A stretch of DNA of 64,000 bases, taken from the NCBI RefSeq assembly GCF_001553685.1, contig NZ_CP014264.1, forward strand, positions 1,744,001 through 1,808,000. Reading direction: 5' to 3'. This document shows positions 28,407 to 37,123 of the stretch, one piece after another (position 1 is the stretch's first letter; every line of letters starts with the position of its first letter). Position numbers and translations under genes: made by a program. The stretch is from Streptococcus sp. oral taxon 431 (GTDB taxonomy: Bacteria; Bacillota; Bacilli; Lactobacillales; Streptococcaceae). The notes beneath the pieces were generated by a model that ran no database searches, had not been told where the DNA came from, and saw only the letters and a list, made by a program, of their open reading frames with translations.

Positions 28407-29101
28407 TTATTTGTCCTTTCTTTGACACTTTTTAAGCGGGCTGTAACTACAAAACGTTGATCATTTTTAAAAGCATCACAAGTTGATAAGATTAAAAATC
28501 GATCTTTCTGAGGATTTATGTCTATCTTACGATAGGCTCCTCCATAGTCCAACGATCTTGTTTTCAATGTTTCTAAATAATATCCAAGTCCTTCTAGACT
28601 CCCTAATTCGAATGTATGAAAAAGATGATCATCTGTATAAGAGTGAGCTGCCATCACCTCATATTCAAAATGTTGAGTCAAGGTGTCAATCGTAATACGT
28701 TCATGCTCCTTAAAAAAAGCTGGCTTCGCAAAATAATCTAAAGACCCAAACATCGAATCATCTAACATCGCATGTCCGTAGATAATCGTGACAGGATCTT
28801 CAAATGTTTTTTTGTTAACCAGCTCTGTAAATATAGCTCCATAAGAGGTCTCTTCACCATCTATATCGTGAGAAAGGTAATAAGCATCATCCCTTGGATG
28901 TTGAGCGACTGGGTAATCAATCCGAGTCCCTTCAACTGTTAGCCAAGCAAAAACATCTGGATTCTTATGAAACTTCTTCTCAACTGAGTTTTGAGAATGT
29001 TGTTCCACAGCCATCTGTTCAAAGCCATCTAAGACCTTTAAACCTAAAAATAAAACCATAATTATTATAATTAGTGATAAACTAAACTTCAAAATTTTCA
29101 T
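28403..29101 (-). CDS. Class B-like sortase
   Basis: 232 residues with one N-terminal membrane helix (about 5-25). The catalytic His is in VTIIYGHAMLDDSMFGSL, the catalytic Cys in LILSTCDAF and the Arg in RFVVTARL. The segments YPVAQHPRDDAYYLSHDIDG and YGAIFTE resemble class B enzymes rather than the pilin (class C) or housekeeping (class A) type. It is first in the RHS operon behind a good promoter. No protein with an NPQTN- or LPxTG-like C-terminal signal is encoded nearby, so the substrate is unknown. Confidence 0.88.
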   Translation of the reverse strand: MKILKFSLSLIIIIMVLFLGLKVLDGFEQMAVEQHSQNSVEKKFHKNPDVFAWLTVEGTRIDYPVAQHPRDDAYYLSHDIDGEETSYGAIFTELVNKKTFEDPVTIIYGHAMLDDSMFGSLDYFAKPAFFKEHERITIDTLTQHFEYEVMAAHSYTDDHLFHTFELGSLEGLGYYLETLKTRSLDYGGAYRKIDINPQKDRFLILSTCDAFKNDQRFVVTARLKSVKERTNK

Positions 29102-29121
29102 ATAATCGCTCCTGTGATATC

Positions 29122-29151
29122 ATTATATCAGACAAACACTGGCTTTGTAAA
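29122..29151 (-). promoter_or_regulatory. Promoter of the sortase-membrane protein-RHS operon
   Basis: On the minus strand TTTACA (29151-29146), 18-bp spacer, TATAAT (29127-29122), then AGGAG 8 bp before the sortase ATG. It is the only clear promoter seen for the whole 18-29 kb transcript. Confidence 0.75.
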
Positions 29152-29159
29152 CGCAATTT

Positions 29160-29602
29160 TTTATAAAGTGTCTTTTGGTTACCATATTTAGGAAAATGTA
29201 CTGTTATAAAATCAAATCCAATAGAGAAGATAGGTTCGTCTAATATACTAGAATCACAAAGACTCTATAATAAATGATAGATATGTTTATTTTTTATTCT
29301 GACCAAAATTATTCATACAAACTCTGATCTCAAATTTATGCATCAGAAAGATTTAAAGCTTATTGAAAGAGTTTGTTGCAGGTGAAATGCGACTAAATCC
29401 AATTTTTTTATAAATCTTTACAAGATAAAAATTCAAAAAAACCCTTGCTACAAATCTGTAAACATTCATTAAGCTAGTTCAATTGACTTAAAAAATACTC
29501 AATTAACCATTTGGACGAATTTGTCACATTGTGCTTGATATTGCAAAAATTTCTCATTCCTTTTCTTTTCAAAAATTCCGACTTATGATAAGATAGGCTG
29601 GT
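29160..29602. other. Gene-free interval between the RHS operon and rsuA
   Basis: AT-rich, with no convincing ORF or hairpin. TATGAT at 29584-29589 could be the -10 of rsuA. Nothing else is seen. Confidence 0.5.
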
Positions 29603-30328
29603 ATGCGTTTAGATAAATTATTAGCCCAGGAAAAAATCAGTCGAAAAGCCATGAAACAGGCTCTTTTGAAAAAAGAAATTTTAGTTGATGGACTCCCTGC
29701 TAGTTCCCTTGCACAGAATGTTGATACAGGACTTCAAGAACTGATGTTCCAAGGCAGAAGAATTCAAGGATACGAACACACCTACCTCATGCTCCGTAAG
29801 CCAAATGGAGCCGTAACTGCAAGCAAGGATAAGAAACTCCCAACGGTCATGGACCTCCTTCCTCAGCATCTCCAGTCTGACCAACTCTACGCCATCGGTC
29901 GTCTGGATCGGGATACGACAGGACTCCTCCTCTTAACGGACAATGGGCCTCTAGGTTTTCAACTCCTCCATCCTCAATACCATGTCGATAAAACTTACCA
30001 AGTAGAGGTCAATGGGCCACTAACTCCCGACCATATTCAAGAGTTTAAAGATGGGATTGTCTTTCTTGATGGAACTATCTGTAAACCTGCTCAACTTGAG
30101 ATTTTATCCTCAAGTCCTAGTCTCAGCAAAGCCACTATCACCATATCTGAAGGAAAGTTTCATCAAGTCAAAAAAATGTTCCTCTCTGTCGGTGTCAAGG
30201 TAACTGCTCTCAAACGAGTTCAATTCGGGAATTTTATATTGGACCCTAAGCTAGCAGAAGGTGAGTTCCGACTTCTGAACAAAGAAGAATTACAGGTTAT
30301 AAAAAATTATTTAGAAAACAGTGGATAA
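29603..30328 (+). CDS. rsuA: Pseudouridine synthase, RsuA/RluB family
   Basis: 241 residues with an N-terminal S4 RNA-binding domain (MRLDKLLAQEKISRKAMKQA) and the catalytic motif GRLDRDTTGLLLLT (about 100-113) containing the active-site Asp. Length fits RsuA, which modifies U516 of 16S rRNA; related RluB/E/F enzymes cannot be fully excluded. It is single, with a strong terminator directly after the stop. Confidence 0.88.
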   Translation: MRLDKLLAQEKISRKAMKQALLKKEILVDGLPASSLAQNVDTGLQELMFQGRRIQGYEHTYLMLRKPNGAVTASKDKKLPTVMDLLPQHLQSDQLYAIGRLDRDTTGLLLLTDNGPLGFQLLHPQYHVDKTYQVEVNGPLTPDHIQEFKDGIVFLDGTICKPAQLEILSSSPSLSKATITISEGKFHQVKKMFLSVGVKVTALKRVQFGNFILDPKLAEGEFRLLNKEELQVIKNYLENSG

Positions 30329-30362
30329 AACAAAAAAGCTTTATACTTCAAAGCTTTTTTGT
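30328..30362. terminator. Bidirectional terminator between rsuA and the DUF4190-like gene
   Basis: AACAAAAAAGCTTT (30328-30341) pairs with AAAGCTTTTTTGTT (30349-30362). It is nearly the same hairpin as the one split by the IS at 30665/32139, as expected if gene and terminator were duplicated together. Confidence 0.85.
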
Positions 30363-30368
30363 TATTGC

Positions 30369-30596
30369 TTATCCATAAACTCTCGCTATGGCTACAATCA
30401 AGTTTATTACAAAAACTACAATACCTACGATATTGAGAATTCGTTCTGTTTTATAGTCTAGTCCAGATTCTTTTTGATGTGAATTAGCCAAGACTAGACC
30501 AATGATCCCCAAAATCAAACTTACCACCGGCGAAAGCAAACCAAGAATGATAGACAAAATACCTAAAACAAGTGACGCTTTTTTCTTTTCTTGCAT
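30369..30596 (-). CDS. Small DUF4190-like membrane protein (copy 1)
   Basis: 75 residues with two hydrophobic segments (SLVLGILSIILGLLSPVVSL..., IVGIVVFVINLIVAIA) joined by a conserved ANSHQKESGLDYKTERIL loop. The pattern resembles the DUF4190 family; function unknown. It is about 75% identical by eye to the gene at 32150-32377, and both have AAGGAG sites. The pair is a tandem duplication later split by an insertion sequence. Confidence 0.75.
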   Translation of the reverse strand: MQEKKKASLVLGILSIILGLLSPVVSLILGIIGLVLANSHQKESGLDYKTERILNIVGIVVFVINLIVAIARVYG

Positions 30597-30715
30597 ATTC
30601 TAAAAACTCCTTAAACTCATACAAATGAATAATACTATAAAAATTAGCTTTATCAATTGGATAAAACAAAAAAAGCTTTTAAAGTGTACTGACCCCAAAA
30701 AGTTAGACAATTAAT

Positions 30716-31574
30716 TTAATCAAAGGATTTAGTTCTGTATTGTACAGGACTAAGTCCTTTTAGTTTTACCTTAATTCGTTTGTTGTTGTAGTAATCAATA
30801 TAGTCTACAATAGCTTGTTCCAAGTGCTCAAGTGACTGAAACGTATTCTCATAACCATAAAACATTTCAGACTTAAGAATGCCAAAGAAAGATTCCATCA
30901 TACCGTTATCTGGGCTATTTCCCTTACGTGACATAGATGGTTGGATTCCCTTATTATTTAAAAAATGATGATAGAAATCGTGTTGGTATTGCCATCCTTG
31001 GTCACTATGGAGAATTGTATTTTCGTAATGGTTCTCTGTAAAGGCTTGTTCTAGCATAGCTTTCATTTGTACTAAGTTCGGCGAAGTAGAAAGATTGTAG
31101 GAGATAATTTCGCTGTTAAAGCCATCTAAAACTGGTGATAAATAAAGTTTCTGGCTGCTTGCTGGAATGGCAAATTCTGTCACATCTGTGTAGCACTTTT
31201 GCATTGGTTTGGTTGCTTCAAATTGACGTTGAATAAGGTTATCTGCTTTCTTGCCAACCTCTCCTTGGTATGAAGAATACTTCCGTTTACGGCGAATTCG
31301 AGCCGTTAAACTAAGTACTTTCATAAGACGCTGCACCTTCTTATGGTTCACTACGAAGCCACGATTTCGTAATTCTAGAGTTATGCGACGATAGCCGTAA
31401 TTTCCGTTATGCTCAGTATAAATTGACTGAATTTCAGCTTTAATATCATAATCCTTATCGCTTTGATCCAGCTGTTTTAAGTGGTAATAATAGGTTGAAC
31501 GGGCAAGCTTAATAATCTTTAGAAGGATATCTAAAGAAAACTCTGTTACCAGTCCTTGAACAATTTCCGTTTTT
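30716..31574 (-). CDS. IS3-family transposase OrfB (DDE integrase core)
   Basis: The frame is open from the A5 slip site (31570-31574) to the stop at 30716 without an ATG, reading [20 protein letters not shown], then an HTH_21 region ([18 protein letters not shown]) and the rve core. DDE residues are seen in [18 protein letters not shown] and [14 protein letters not shown]. It should be made as an OrfAB fusion by -1 frameshifting, as in other IS3 elements. Intact. Confidence 0.88.
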
Positions 31575-32064
31575 CTTCTTGCTCCTTTTCGTCCCTCAAT
31601 CGGAGTTCTCTCAACTTTTTTAGAATGGCATTCTCCGCTCTCAAGTACTCATTTTCTGCTTGAAGACGTTCTAATTCTGTCATATCTTCAAATCTCTTCT
31701 TTGGCTTACATCCCATTTTAGGCGGTCTCCCTCTTGTTTTCTCAACAATAGTATACCCGTTTTTCTTATATTGTGCCAGCCAATTCGAAAGTAATCCACT
31801 ACTTGGAAGAGCATAATCCAGAGACACCCTAATTTGTGAACGTCCCTCAAGAAGAACTTTATCAATGATCTCTTGTTTTAGTTCAGAAGAATAGTAACAA
31901 TTCTTTCCTTTTTTGACGATTTCTATTCCATAACGATTAATCAATTTAATCATGTACTGAAGATTAGAAATGTTTATCCCAAATTGATTTGAAAGTTGTC
32001 TAAAGCTCTCTCCTTTCTTTCTTAATTCATATATTTGAACTTTATCTTCATAAGTTAATTTCAT
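31546..32064 (-). CDS. IS3-family transposase OrfA (helix-turn-helix)
   Basis: 172 residues with two helix-turn-helix units ([38 protein letters not shown]) and a C-terminal leucine-zipper coiled coil ([20 protein letters not shown]). This layout is typical of IS150-group OrfA. Its last codons GAAGAAAAACGG overlap OrfB in the -1 frame. Confidence 0.9.
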   Translation of the reverse strand: MKLTYEDKVQIYELRKKGESFRQLSNQFGINISNLQYMIKLINRYGIEIVKKGKNCYYSSELKQEIIDKVLLEGRSQIRVSLDYALPSSGLLSNWLAQYKKNGYTIVEKTRGRPPKMGCKPKKRFEDMTELERLQAENEYLRAENAILKKLRELRLRDEKEQEEKRKLFKDW

Positions 32065-32149
32065 AATAAAAACACCCCAAAAGTTAGATTTTTATGTCTA
32101 ACTTTTGGGGTGCAGTTCAAAGATAAAGCTTTTTTTGTTAGAATCCTGA

Positions 32150-32377
32150 TTAGTGCATCATTAAGATGAGCCCTGCAACCCAGTTAACTACAGAAATTAC
32201 AATCCCTACGATATTAAGAATTCGTTCTGTTTTGTAATCAAGCTCAGATTCTTTTTGATGTGAATTAGCCAAGACTAGACCAATGATCCCCAAAACGAGA
32301 CCTACGATTGGAGATAGCAAACCAAGGACGATAGATAGGACACCTAAAACAAGTGATGGTTTTTTCTTTTCTTTCAT
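32150..32377 (-). CDS. Small DUF4190-like membrane protein (copy 2)
   Basis: 75 residues from the ATG at 32377 (MKEKKKPSLVLG), with AAGGAG 8 bp upstream; an earlier in-frame start at 32428 lacks a site. Same two-helix fold and ANSHQKES-DYKTERIL loop as copy 1. Its terminator has been split by the IS: AACAAAAAAAGCTTT lies at 30665-30679 and its partner AAAGCTTTTTTTGTT at 32125-32139. Confidence 0.75.
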   Translation of the reverse strand: MKEKKKPSLVLGVLSIVLGLLSPIVGLVLGIIGLVLANSHQKESELDYKTERILNIVGIVISVVNWVAGLILMMH

Positions 32378-32468
32378 CTTCAAAAACTCCTTAAATTTTA
32401 TACTAACAATTATACCATAAAAAGCCAAGACTTTATATTAAACATATGTGACAAGATTTTTCACATTG

Positions 32469-32849
32469 TTAATTAGATTTCACCTTCCCTGTCCAAGAAT
32501 CCAATCCGTAAGAGAGGATATAGATTTCTGAGAAACCTTGTTTTTTCAAGAAAAGTGCTGCGTTTGTGACACGTTGCGCACGTTGGTTTTCATAGAGAAG
32601 GACAGGTTTATCCTTGCGAAGAGCTGCAAGACTTGTCTTCAATTGATTTGAAGGAATATTACGAGCTCCGAGGATATGTTTTCTGTGGAAGTCAGCTGGA
32701 TCACGCAAGTCAATCAACTGACCTGTACGAATCAAAGACTCAAACTCTGCATTGTCTACAATTTTCGCTGCACGACGAATGCGAAGATAGTTATATCCCA
32801 TCCAAGCCAACATCGCTACAATAAGTCCCCATAATACCCAAGTTACCAT
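32469..32849 (-). CDS. Membrane-anchored rhodanese-like protein without catalytic Cys
   Basis: 126 residues: one N-terminal helix (2-20), then a rhodanese fold (LIDLRDPADFHRKHILGARNIP, GFSEIYILSYGLDSWTG). The active-site loop reads LLYENQRAQRV, with no cysteine where rhodaneses have CxxGxR, so it cannot act as a classical sulfurtransferase; binding or regulatory roles are possible. It starts 6 bp after the yqgQ stop, implying one transcript. Confidence 0.85.
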   Translation of the reverse strand: MVTWVLWGLIVAMLAWMGYNYLRIRRAAKIVDNAEFESLIRTGQLIDLRDPADFHRKHILGARNIPSNQLKTSLAALRKDKPVLLYENQRAQRVTNAALFLKKQGFSEIYILSYGLDSWTGKVKSN

Positions 32850-32854
32850 ATTAC

Positions 32855-33079
32855 CTAATCTCCATTTTTTTCTAAATAGTCTAATTCTAGTTTGTGCTCT
32901 CTGCGAAGAACAGCCTCCGCTTCAAGATAATCCAGCTTGTCCATCAAGCCTGCATCATAGATTCGAGATAGCTCGATCTTCATCAGTTCAATGTCATAGA
33001 GACGTTTTCCCATATAGACAATGATACCAAACTGTTTGAGAAATTGTTGCACATCGTAGAGTGTTTTCATAGCTTTCAT
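32855..33079 (-). CDS. yqgQ: YqgQ family protein (DUF910)
   Basis: 74 residues (71 if the ATG at 33070 is used; no strong site decides). A small helical protein with LYDVQQFLKQFGIIVYMGKR and an acidic-basic C-terminal helix, matching YqgQ of Bacillus. Function is unknown; YqgQ genes usually sit next to glucokinase or a rhodanese gene, as here. Confidence 0.8.
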   Translation of the reverse strand: MKAMKTLYDVQQFLKQFGIIVYMGKRLYDIELMKIELSRIYDAGLMDKLDYLEAEAVLRREHKLELDYLEKNGD

Positions 33080-33147
33080 TTTAGCAAATAATCAGAGTTT
33101 TTTCAATAGTTCCCTAATAGTTCGGGGTAGGTTTCCTTTTTTCACGA

Positions 33148-33609
33148 TCATCTGAATTTCTTCACACTATGACAAAGAAGAAATCCTAGAGTCATTCCAA
33201 CGATATTTTGCATGAGATTTGGAATGATTTCTGGAATAGCTGCACCCCAACCATTCATCCAAGCTGATGCCAAGGCATAACCAGCTACCATGAATAAAGT
33301 CGCTAAGACTAAGCCTAGCCATTGCCATTTCCCTTTAAAGCCTGCGAAATAACCTTGGAAACCATGGTTAATTAAGCTAAAAATCATCCACTGAGGGTAG
33401 CCTGAAATGAGGTCAATAAGAAATCCTGCTAAACCTCCAACAACGGCCCCTTCACGACTGCCAAAGTAAAAGGCTGTGAAGAAGACTCCAACGTCCAAAA
33501 GTGTTAGAAATCCAGTTGGTGTCGGTATTTTTATAAAATACCCCAATACGACAGAACTAGCTGCCAAGATAGATACTAGGGCAATTTTAGTTGTTTTGGT
33601 TTGCTTCAT
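33148..33609 (-). CDS. ECF transporter S component, probably for pyridoxine
   Basis: 153 residues with five or six membrane helices. The N-terminal [16 protein letters not shown] and the middle FGSREGAVVGGLAGFLIDL are typical of ECF substrate-binding subunits. It overlaps the 3' end of the pyridoxine kinase-like gene by 23 bp, so the pair probably takes up and traps a vitamin B6 form or hydroxymethylpyrimidine. It needs the shared EcfAA'T module encoded elsewhere. Confidence 0.8.
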   Translation of the reverse strand: MKQTKTTKIALVSILAASSVVLGYFIKIPTPTGFLTLLDVGVFFTAFYFGSREGAVVGGLAGFLIDLISGYPQWMIFSLINHGFQGYFAGFKGKWQWLGLVLATLFMVAGYALASAWMNGWGAAIPEIIPNLMQNIVGMTLGFLLCHSVKKFR

Positions 33610-34360
33610 ACTGTCTCACTCCATATTGATCTGCTTGTGCAATGGCACGGTAAACAAAGGCTTTGGAACTTTCAATTGCTGGTAAGAGTTCGTCTCCCTT
33701 AACTAGCTGGCTGGCAATACTTGATGCAAAGGTACATCCTGCACCAGCATTTTGTCCTTGGATAACTGGATTTTCAAGAATAGTGAAATTCTCCCCATCA
33801 TAAAAGACATCCACAGCCTTATCCTGACTGAGGCGATTTCCACCCTTGATAATCACTGCTGGTGCACCCAAGTCATGTAATTTCTGCGCTGCAGCCTTCA
33901 TGTCTTCCAGGCTTTCAATCTTTTGATCTGCAAGCAATTCTGCCTCAGGTAGATTGGGTGTAATTACAGTCATATAAGGGAAAAAGCGAATCAACTCTTG
34001 ACAGAGCTCACTAACTGCAACATCATGCGTTTCCTTACAAACCAATACAGGGTCCAAGACGACAGGAACTCCTGATCTTTCCTTAATGAAATTCAAGGCT
34101 TTTTCAGCAACACCGACTGTCGGCAAGAGACCAATCTTAATCCCTCCAAAGTCTACACTTTTCAGGCTATCCAACTGTTGTTGGAAAATAGTCTCATCCG
34201 TCGGAAAGACTTCAAAACCATTTTCTGTCAAAGCAGTCAAGCAGGTCATGGCTACAAATCCATGCAAACCATTCAAAGTATAGGTGGCAAGGTCAGCAGC
34301 TAATCCACCACCACTAAAAATATCATTTCCTGAAAGTGCTAAAATACGATTATTCTTCAT
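33587..34360 (-). CDS. Pyridoxine/hydroxymethylpyrimidine kinase (PdxK/ThiD family)
   Basis: 257 residues with the ribokinase-like fold: N-terminal [20 protein letters not shown] and C-terminal [18 protein letters not shown] with the catalytic region. It phosphorylates pyridoxine and/or HMP. It overlaps truA by 11 bp and the ECF gene by 23 bp: one tight truA-kinase-ECF operon. Confidence 0.87.
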   Translation of the reverse strand: MKNNRILALSGNDIFSGGGLAADLATYTLNGLHGFVAMTCLTALTENGFEVFPTDETIFQQQLDSLKSVDFGGIKIGLLPTVGVAEKALNFIKERSGVPVVLDPVLVCKETHDVAVSELCQELIRFFPYMTVITPNLPEAELLADQKIESLEDMKAAAQKLHDLGAPAVIIKGGNRLSQDKAVDVFYDGENFTILENPVIQGQNAGAGCTFASSIASQLVKGDELLPAIESSKAFVYRAIAQADQYGVRQYEANQNN

Positions 34361-35099
34361 AACGAATCTCCTTTAAATACAAACCATTAGGCGCTGCAGT
34401 TGGACCTGCCAACTGTCTGTCTTTTTTCTCCAAGATGAGGTCAATCTGTTCAACTGGCATACGGTTGTTACCAATTTTCAGCAAGGTTCCAACCATATTT
34501 CGAATCTGCTTATAGAGGAAGCCATTGCCTGAGAAAGTAAAGGTCAAAAATTGTCCTGTTTCATCAACCCTAAGACTGGCTTCCGTAATCGTCCTAACCT
34601 TGTCCTCCACACTAGTCCCTGATGCTGTAAAACCAGTAAAGTCATGTGTTCCCTCTAGTTTTTTTACAGCAAGCTGCATCCGTTCCACATCAAGTGGATA
34701 TGGATAGTGGGTGGCATAATGACGTCTCATAGGATTTTTAGGACGCCCTCTATCCACGATAAACTCGTAGGTCTTGCTATGCTTGGCATAACGGCAATGA
34801 AAATCATCAGCCACAATCTCAATCGAAATCACATCAATATCTTCAGGACTTTGAGTATCGAGAGCAAAGCGAAGCTTTTCCTCATCCATCTGATAGGGAA
34901 GATCAAAGTGGATGACCTGCCCTAAGGCATGAACACCACTGTCCGTTCGCCCAGCACCATGAATGGTAATGGCCTGCCCTTTATTTAATTTGGTTAAAGT
35001 TTTTTCAATTTCCTCTTGGACACTACGCGCGTGTGGTTGCCGTTGAAAACCAGCAAAGGCGTAACCATCATAGGAAATGATAGCTTTATATCTAGTCAT
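34350..35099 (-). CDS. truA: tRNA pseudouridine(38-40) synthase TruA
   Basis: 249 residues. The catalytic motif [19 protein letters not shown] (about 47-65) holds the active Asp; later [15 protein letters not shown] is also conserved. It modifies positions 38-40 of the tRNA anticodon arm. First gene of the truA-pdxK-ECF operon. Confidence 0.95.
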   Translation of the reverse strand: MTRYKAIISYDGYAFAGFQRQPHARSVQEEIEKTLTKLNKGQAITIHGAGRTDSGVHALGQVIHFDLPYQMDEEKLRFALDTQSPEDIDVISIEIVADDFHCRYAKHSKTYEFIVDRGRPKNPMRRHYATHYPYPLDVERMQLAVKKLEGTHDFTGFTASGTSVEDKVRTITEASLRVDETGQFLTFTFSGNGFLYKQIRNMVGTLLKIGNNRMPVEQIDLILEKKDRQLAGPTAAPNGLYLKEIRYEE

Positions 35100-35184
35100 A
35101 TATCTATTTTATCAAGAAAATTTCTCTGCAACAAGTTTGAAAACCAAAAATTGCACGGGGACAGTTATTGATATAATCTAATTC

Positions 35185-35640
35185 TTATCTAGATTTTATC
35201 ATCATATATTTTCGTACAGGTGCTTCAACCATTTGAACGATTTCAAATCCTTCTTTTTGGTAAAGATTCTGAGCTCTTTGATTTGCCTCGAAGACATTTA
35301 GAGAAATAGTATCTATGTCTTCATTTTCAAAGGCCAAACTAATAAATTTCCTTAAAGCCTGGCTACCTAATCCCTGCCCCTGTTTCTGGGGATTGATAAA
35401 AAATCTCCCGATATGAAGATTCCTGTCTTCTAGCCTGATTTTCTGGATAAGCCCCACAAACTCTTGTCCACCAAAGATTGAAAAGATTCCTTCCAAATCT
35501 TGCAAGATTTGAATTGTCAAGGGAAAAGGAATCATTGGTCCCATCCATTGTTCTTGAAAGGGTTTGCCGAGAGAGTTGGACCATTGGCATACGAATTGAG
35601 CGTTTTCTATACTCACATTTTCTTCAAAACGAATTGTCAT
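35185..35640 (-). CDS. GNAT-family N-acetyltransferase
   Basis: 151 residues. The acetyl-CoA loop is NPQKQGQGLGSQALRKFI (about 84-101), and YQKEGFEIVQ near the end matches motif B. It may acetylate an amine of a small molecule or protein; the substrate is unknown. It is divergent from the prepilin peptidase gene. Confidence 0.83.
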   Translation of the reverse strand: MTIRFEENVSIENAQFVCQWSNSLGKPFQEQWMGPMIPFPLTIQILQDLEGIFSIFGGQEFVGLIQKIRLEDRNLHIGRFFINPQKQGQGLGSQALRKFISLAFENEDIDTISLNVFEANQRAQNLYQKEGFEIVQMVEAPVRKYMMIKSR

Positions 35641-35709
35641 CTTGACCTCACCATCTTATCTGTGTTTCTCCATTATACTATTTCTCCCTTTTTTTCCGAA
35701 TTAATAAGT

Positions 35710-36372
35710 ATGATTCATCTTTACTTTTTTCTTGTTGGAGCTATTATTGCTTCCTTTATAGGTCTTGTCATTGACCGCTTTCCTGAGCAGTCTATTATCT
35801 TTCCTGCTAGTCACTGCGATTCCTGTCATACTCGCTTACATCCCTTGGATTTGATTCCAATTATTTCTCAAGTAGTCTATCGCTTTCGCTGTCGCTACTG
35901 CAAGTCAAACTATCCTGTCTGGTATACCCTCTTTGAGTTATTCTTGGGGCTACTCTTTCTAACTTTTTCTTTGGGATTTCTAACTTTGAATCAAGTCATT
36001 TTGATCGCCGCTGGCTTGACCTTAGGCATCTACGACTTTCGTCATCAAGAATATCCCTTGCTAGTCTGGCTGACTTTTCACTTATTCCTCATAGTTTGCT
36101 GTGGTTGGAATCTAGTTATGATTTTCTTTCTTATCTTGGGAATTTTGGCTCACTTTATCGATATCCGCATAGGTGCTGGAGATTTTCTCTTTCTGGCTTC
36201 TTGTGCACTTATTTTTAGCCTAACTGAAATGCTGATTTTAATTCAATTTGCTTCCACGACTGGTATCCTAGCCTTTCTCCTACTAAAGAAAAAGGAAAGA
36301 CTACCTTTTGTGCCTTTCCTCTTACTGGCTGCTTGTATGATTATTTTTGGTAAGCTACTGCTTCTCGGATAA
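35710..36372 (+). CDS. cclA: Prepilin peptidase (A24 family) of the competence pilus
   Basis: A protein of 220 residues from the ATG at 35710, where an N-terminal membrane helix begins ([20 protein letters not shown]); the longer frame would run antisense through the GNAT gene. Two CxxC pairs (CDSC about 37-40, CRYC about 62-65) and the aspartates in [10 protein letters not shown] and GAGDF are the A24 signature. It cleaves and methylates prepilins such as ComGC. Its last 32 bp overlap the 3' end of trpA on the other strand. Confidence 0.87.
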   Translation: MIHLYFFLVGAIIASFIGLVIDRFPEQSIIFPASHCDSCHTRLHPLDLIPIISQVVYRFRCRYCKSNYPVWYTLFELFLGLLFLTFSLGFLTLNQVILIAAGLTLGIYDFRHQEYPLLVWLTFHLFLIVCCGWNLVMIFFLILGILAHFIDIRIGAGDFLFLASCALIFSLTEMLILIQFASTTGILAFLLLKKKERLPFVPFLLLAACMIIFGKLLLLG

Positions 36373-37123
36373 AGTCAGCGATTTCGGCTACTTGTCCTTC
36401 ATGTAGAGCCTTAACAATCTTGGATCCGACGATAACGCCGTCTGATACAGCATTGAAGCGTTCGACATCAGCCTGTGTGGATACACCAAATCCTGTCAAG
36501 ACTGGAATATCTGCTACTTGATGAAGTTGAGCCAAGTGCTTGTCCAAATCATCTCGGTAGTTTCCTGATTTTCCTGTCACTCCGTTAATAGCAACAGCAT
36601 AGACAAAACCTTCTGCCCCTTCAATGAGTTCTTTTTGACGCTCCATTCCTGTCGTCAAGCTGACAAGTGGAATCAAAGCAATGTCTGTACCTGCCAAAAA
36701 GGGCTCTACAAAGTTAGCATGTTCATGAGGGAGGTCTGGGATAATCAACCCTTTAACCGCTGTAGTAGAAAGGTCTTTGACAAATTTCTCAACACCGTAC
36801 TGAAAGAGGGGGTTAAAATAGGTCATGATGACAAGCGGGATTTCTGTTTCAATGGTTTTCAAGGTTTCAACCAAAGCCTGGGTAGAGGTTCCGCGAGCTA
36901 GACTGCGCAAGCCTGCTTCTTCGATAACTGGACCATCTGCAACAGGGTCTGAAAAGGGAACTCCTATCTCAATGGCAGACACACCCAAGTCTTCTAAAAA
37001 GCGAATTGTTTCAGCAAGACCATCCAAACCTTTTTCATGGTCTCCAGCCATGATATAGGGAACGAAAATTCCTTTTCCAGTCGCTTTTATAGCGTTCAAT
37101 TTTTCTGTTAGAGTCTTAGGCAT
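36341..37123 (-). CDS. trpA: Tryptophan synthase alpha subunit
   Basis: 260 residues from the ATG at 37123 ([10 protein letters not shown]), with GGGAG upstream. Catalytic Glu and Asp are in [27 protein letters not shown] and [11 protein letters not shown] close the barrel. It cleaves indole-glycerol phosphate to indole. It overlaps the trpB stop by 8 bp; last gene of trpEGDCFBA. Confidence 0.96.
   Translation of the reverse strand: MPKTLTEKLNAIKATGKGIFVPYIMAGDHEKGLDGLAETIRFLEDLGVSAIEIGVPFSDPVADGPVIEEAGLRSLARGTSTQALVETLKTIETEIPLVIMTYFNPLFQYGVEKFVKDLSTTAVKGLIIPDLPHEHANFVEPFLAGTDIALIPLVSLTTGMERQKELIEGAEGFVYAVAINGVTGKSGNYRDDLDKHLAQLHQVADIPVLTGFGVSTQADVERFNAVSDGVIVGSKIVKALHEGQVAEIADFIREAVAYQK

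Larger units (their letters stand above)
30685..32119 (-). mobile_element. Complete IS3-family (IS150-group) insertion sequence
   Basis: 1435 bp between imperfect inverted ends TGAACTGCACCCCAAAAGTT (at 32119) and TGTACTGACCCCAAAAAGTT (at 30685). A 3-bp direct repeat AAG flanks it (30682-30684 and 32120-32122). Two overlapping ORFs in a -1 arrangement encode the transposase. The left end forms a long hairpin (CACCCCAAAAGTTAGA stem) that could shield the transposase from outside transcription. The element sits in the loop of a terminator. Confidence 0.9.

Noticed and set aside
8400..29151. Prophage or integrative element
   Set aside because: No integrase, structural phage genes, relaxase or att-like direct repeats; only IS ends and toxin cassettes.
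35500..35709. N-terminal extension of the prepilin peptidase
   Set aside because: It would run antisense through the GNAT gene and precede the true N-terminal membrane helix.
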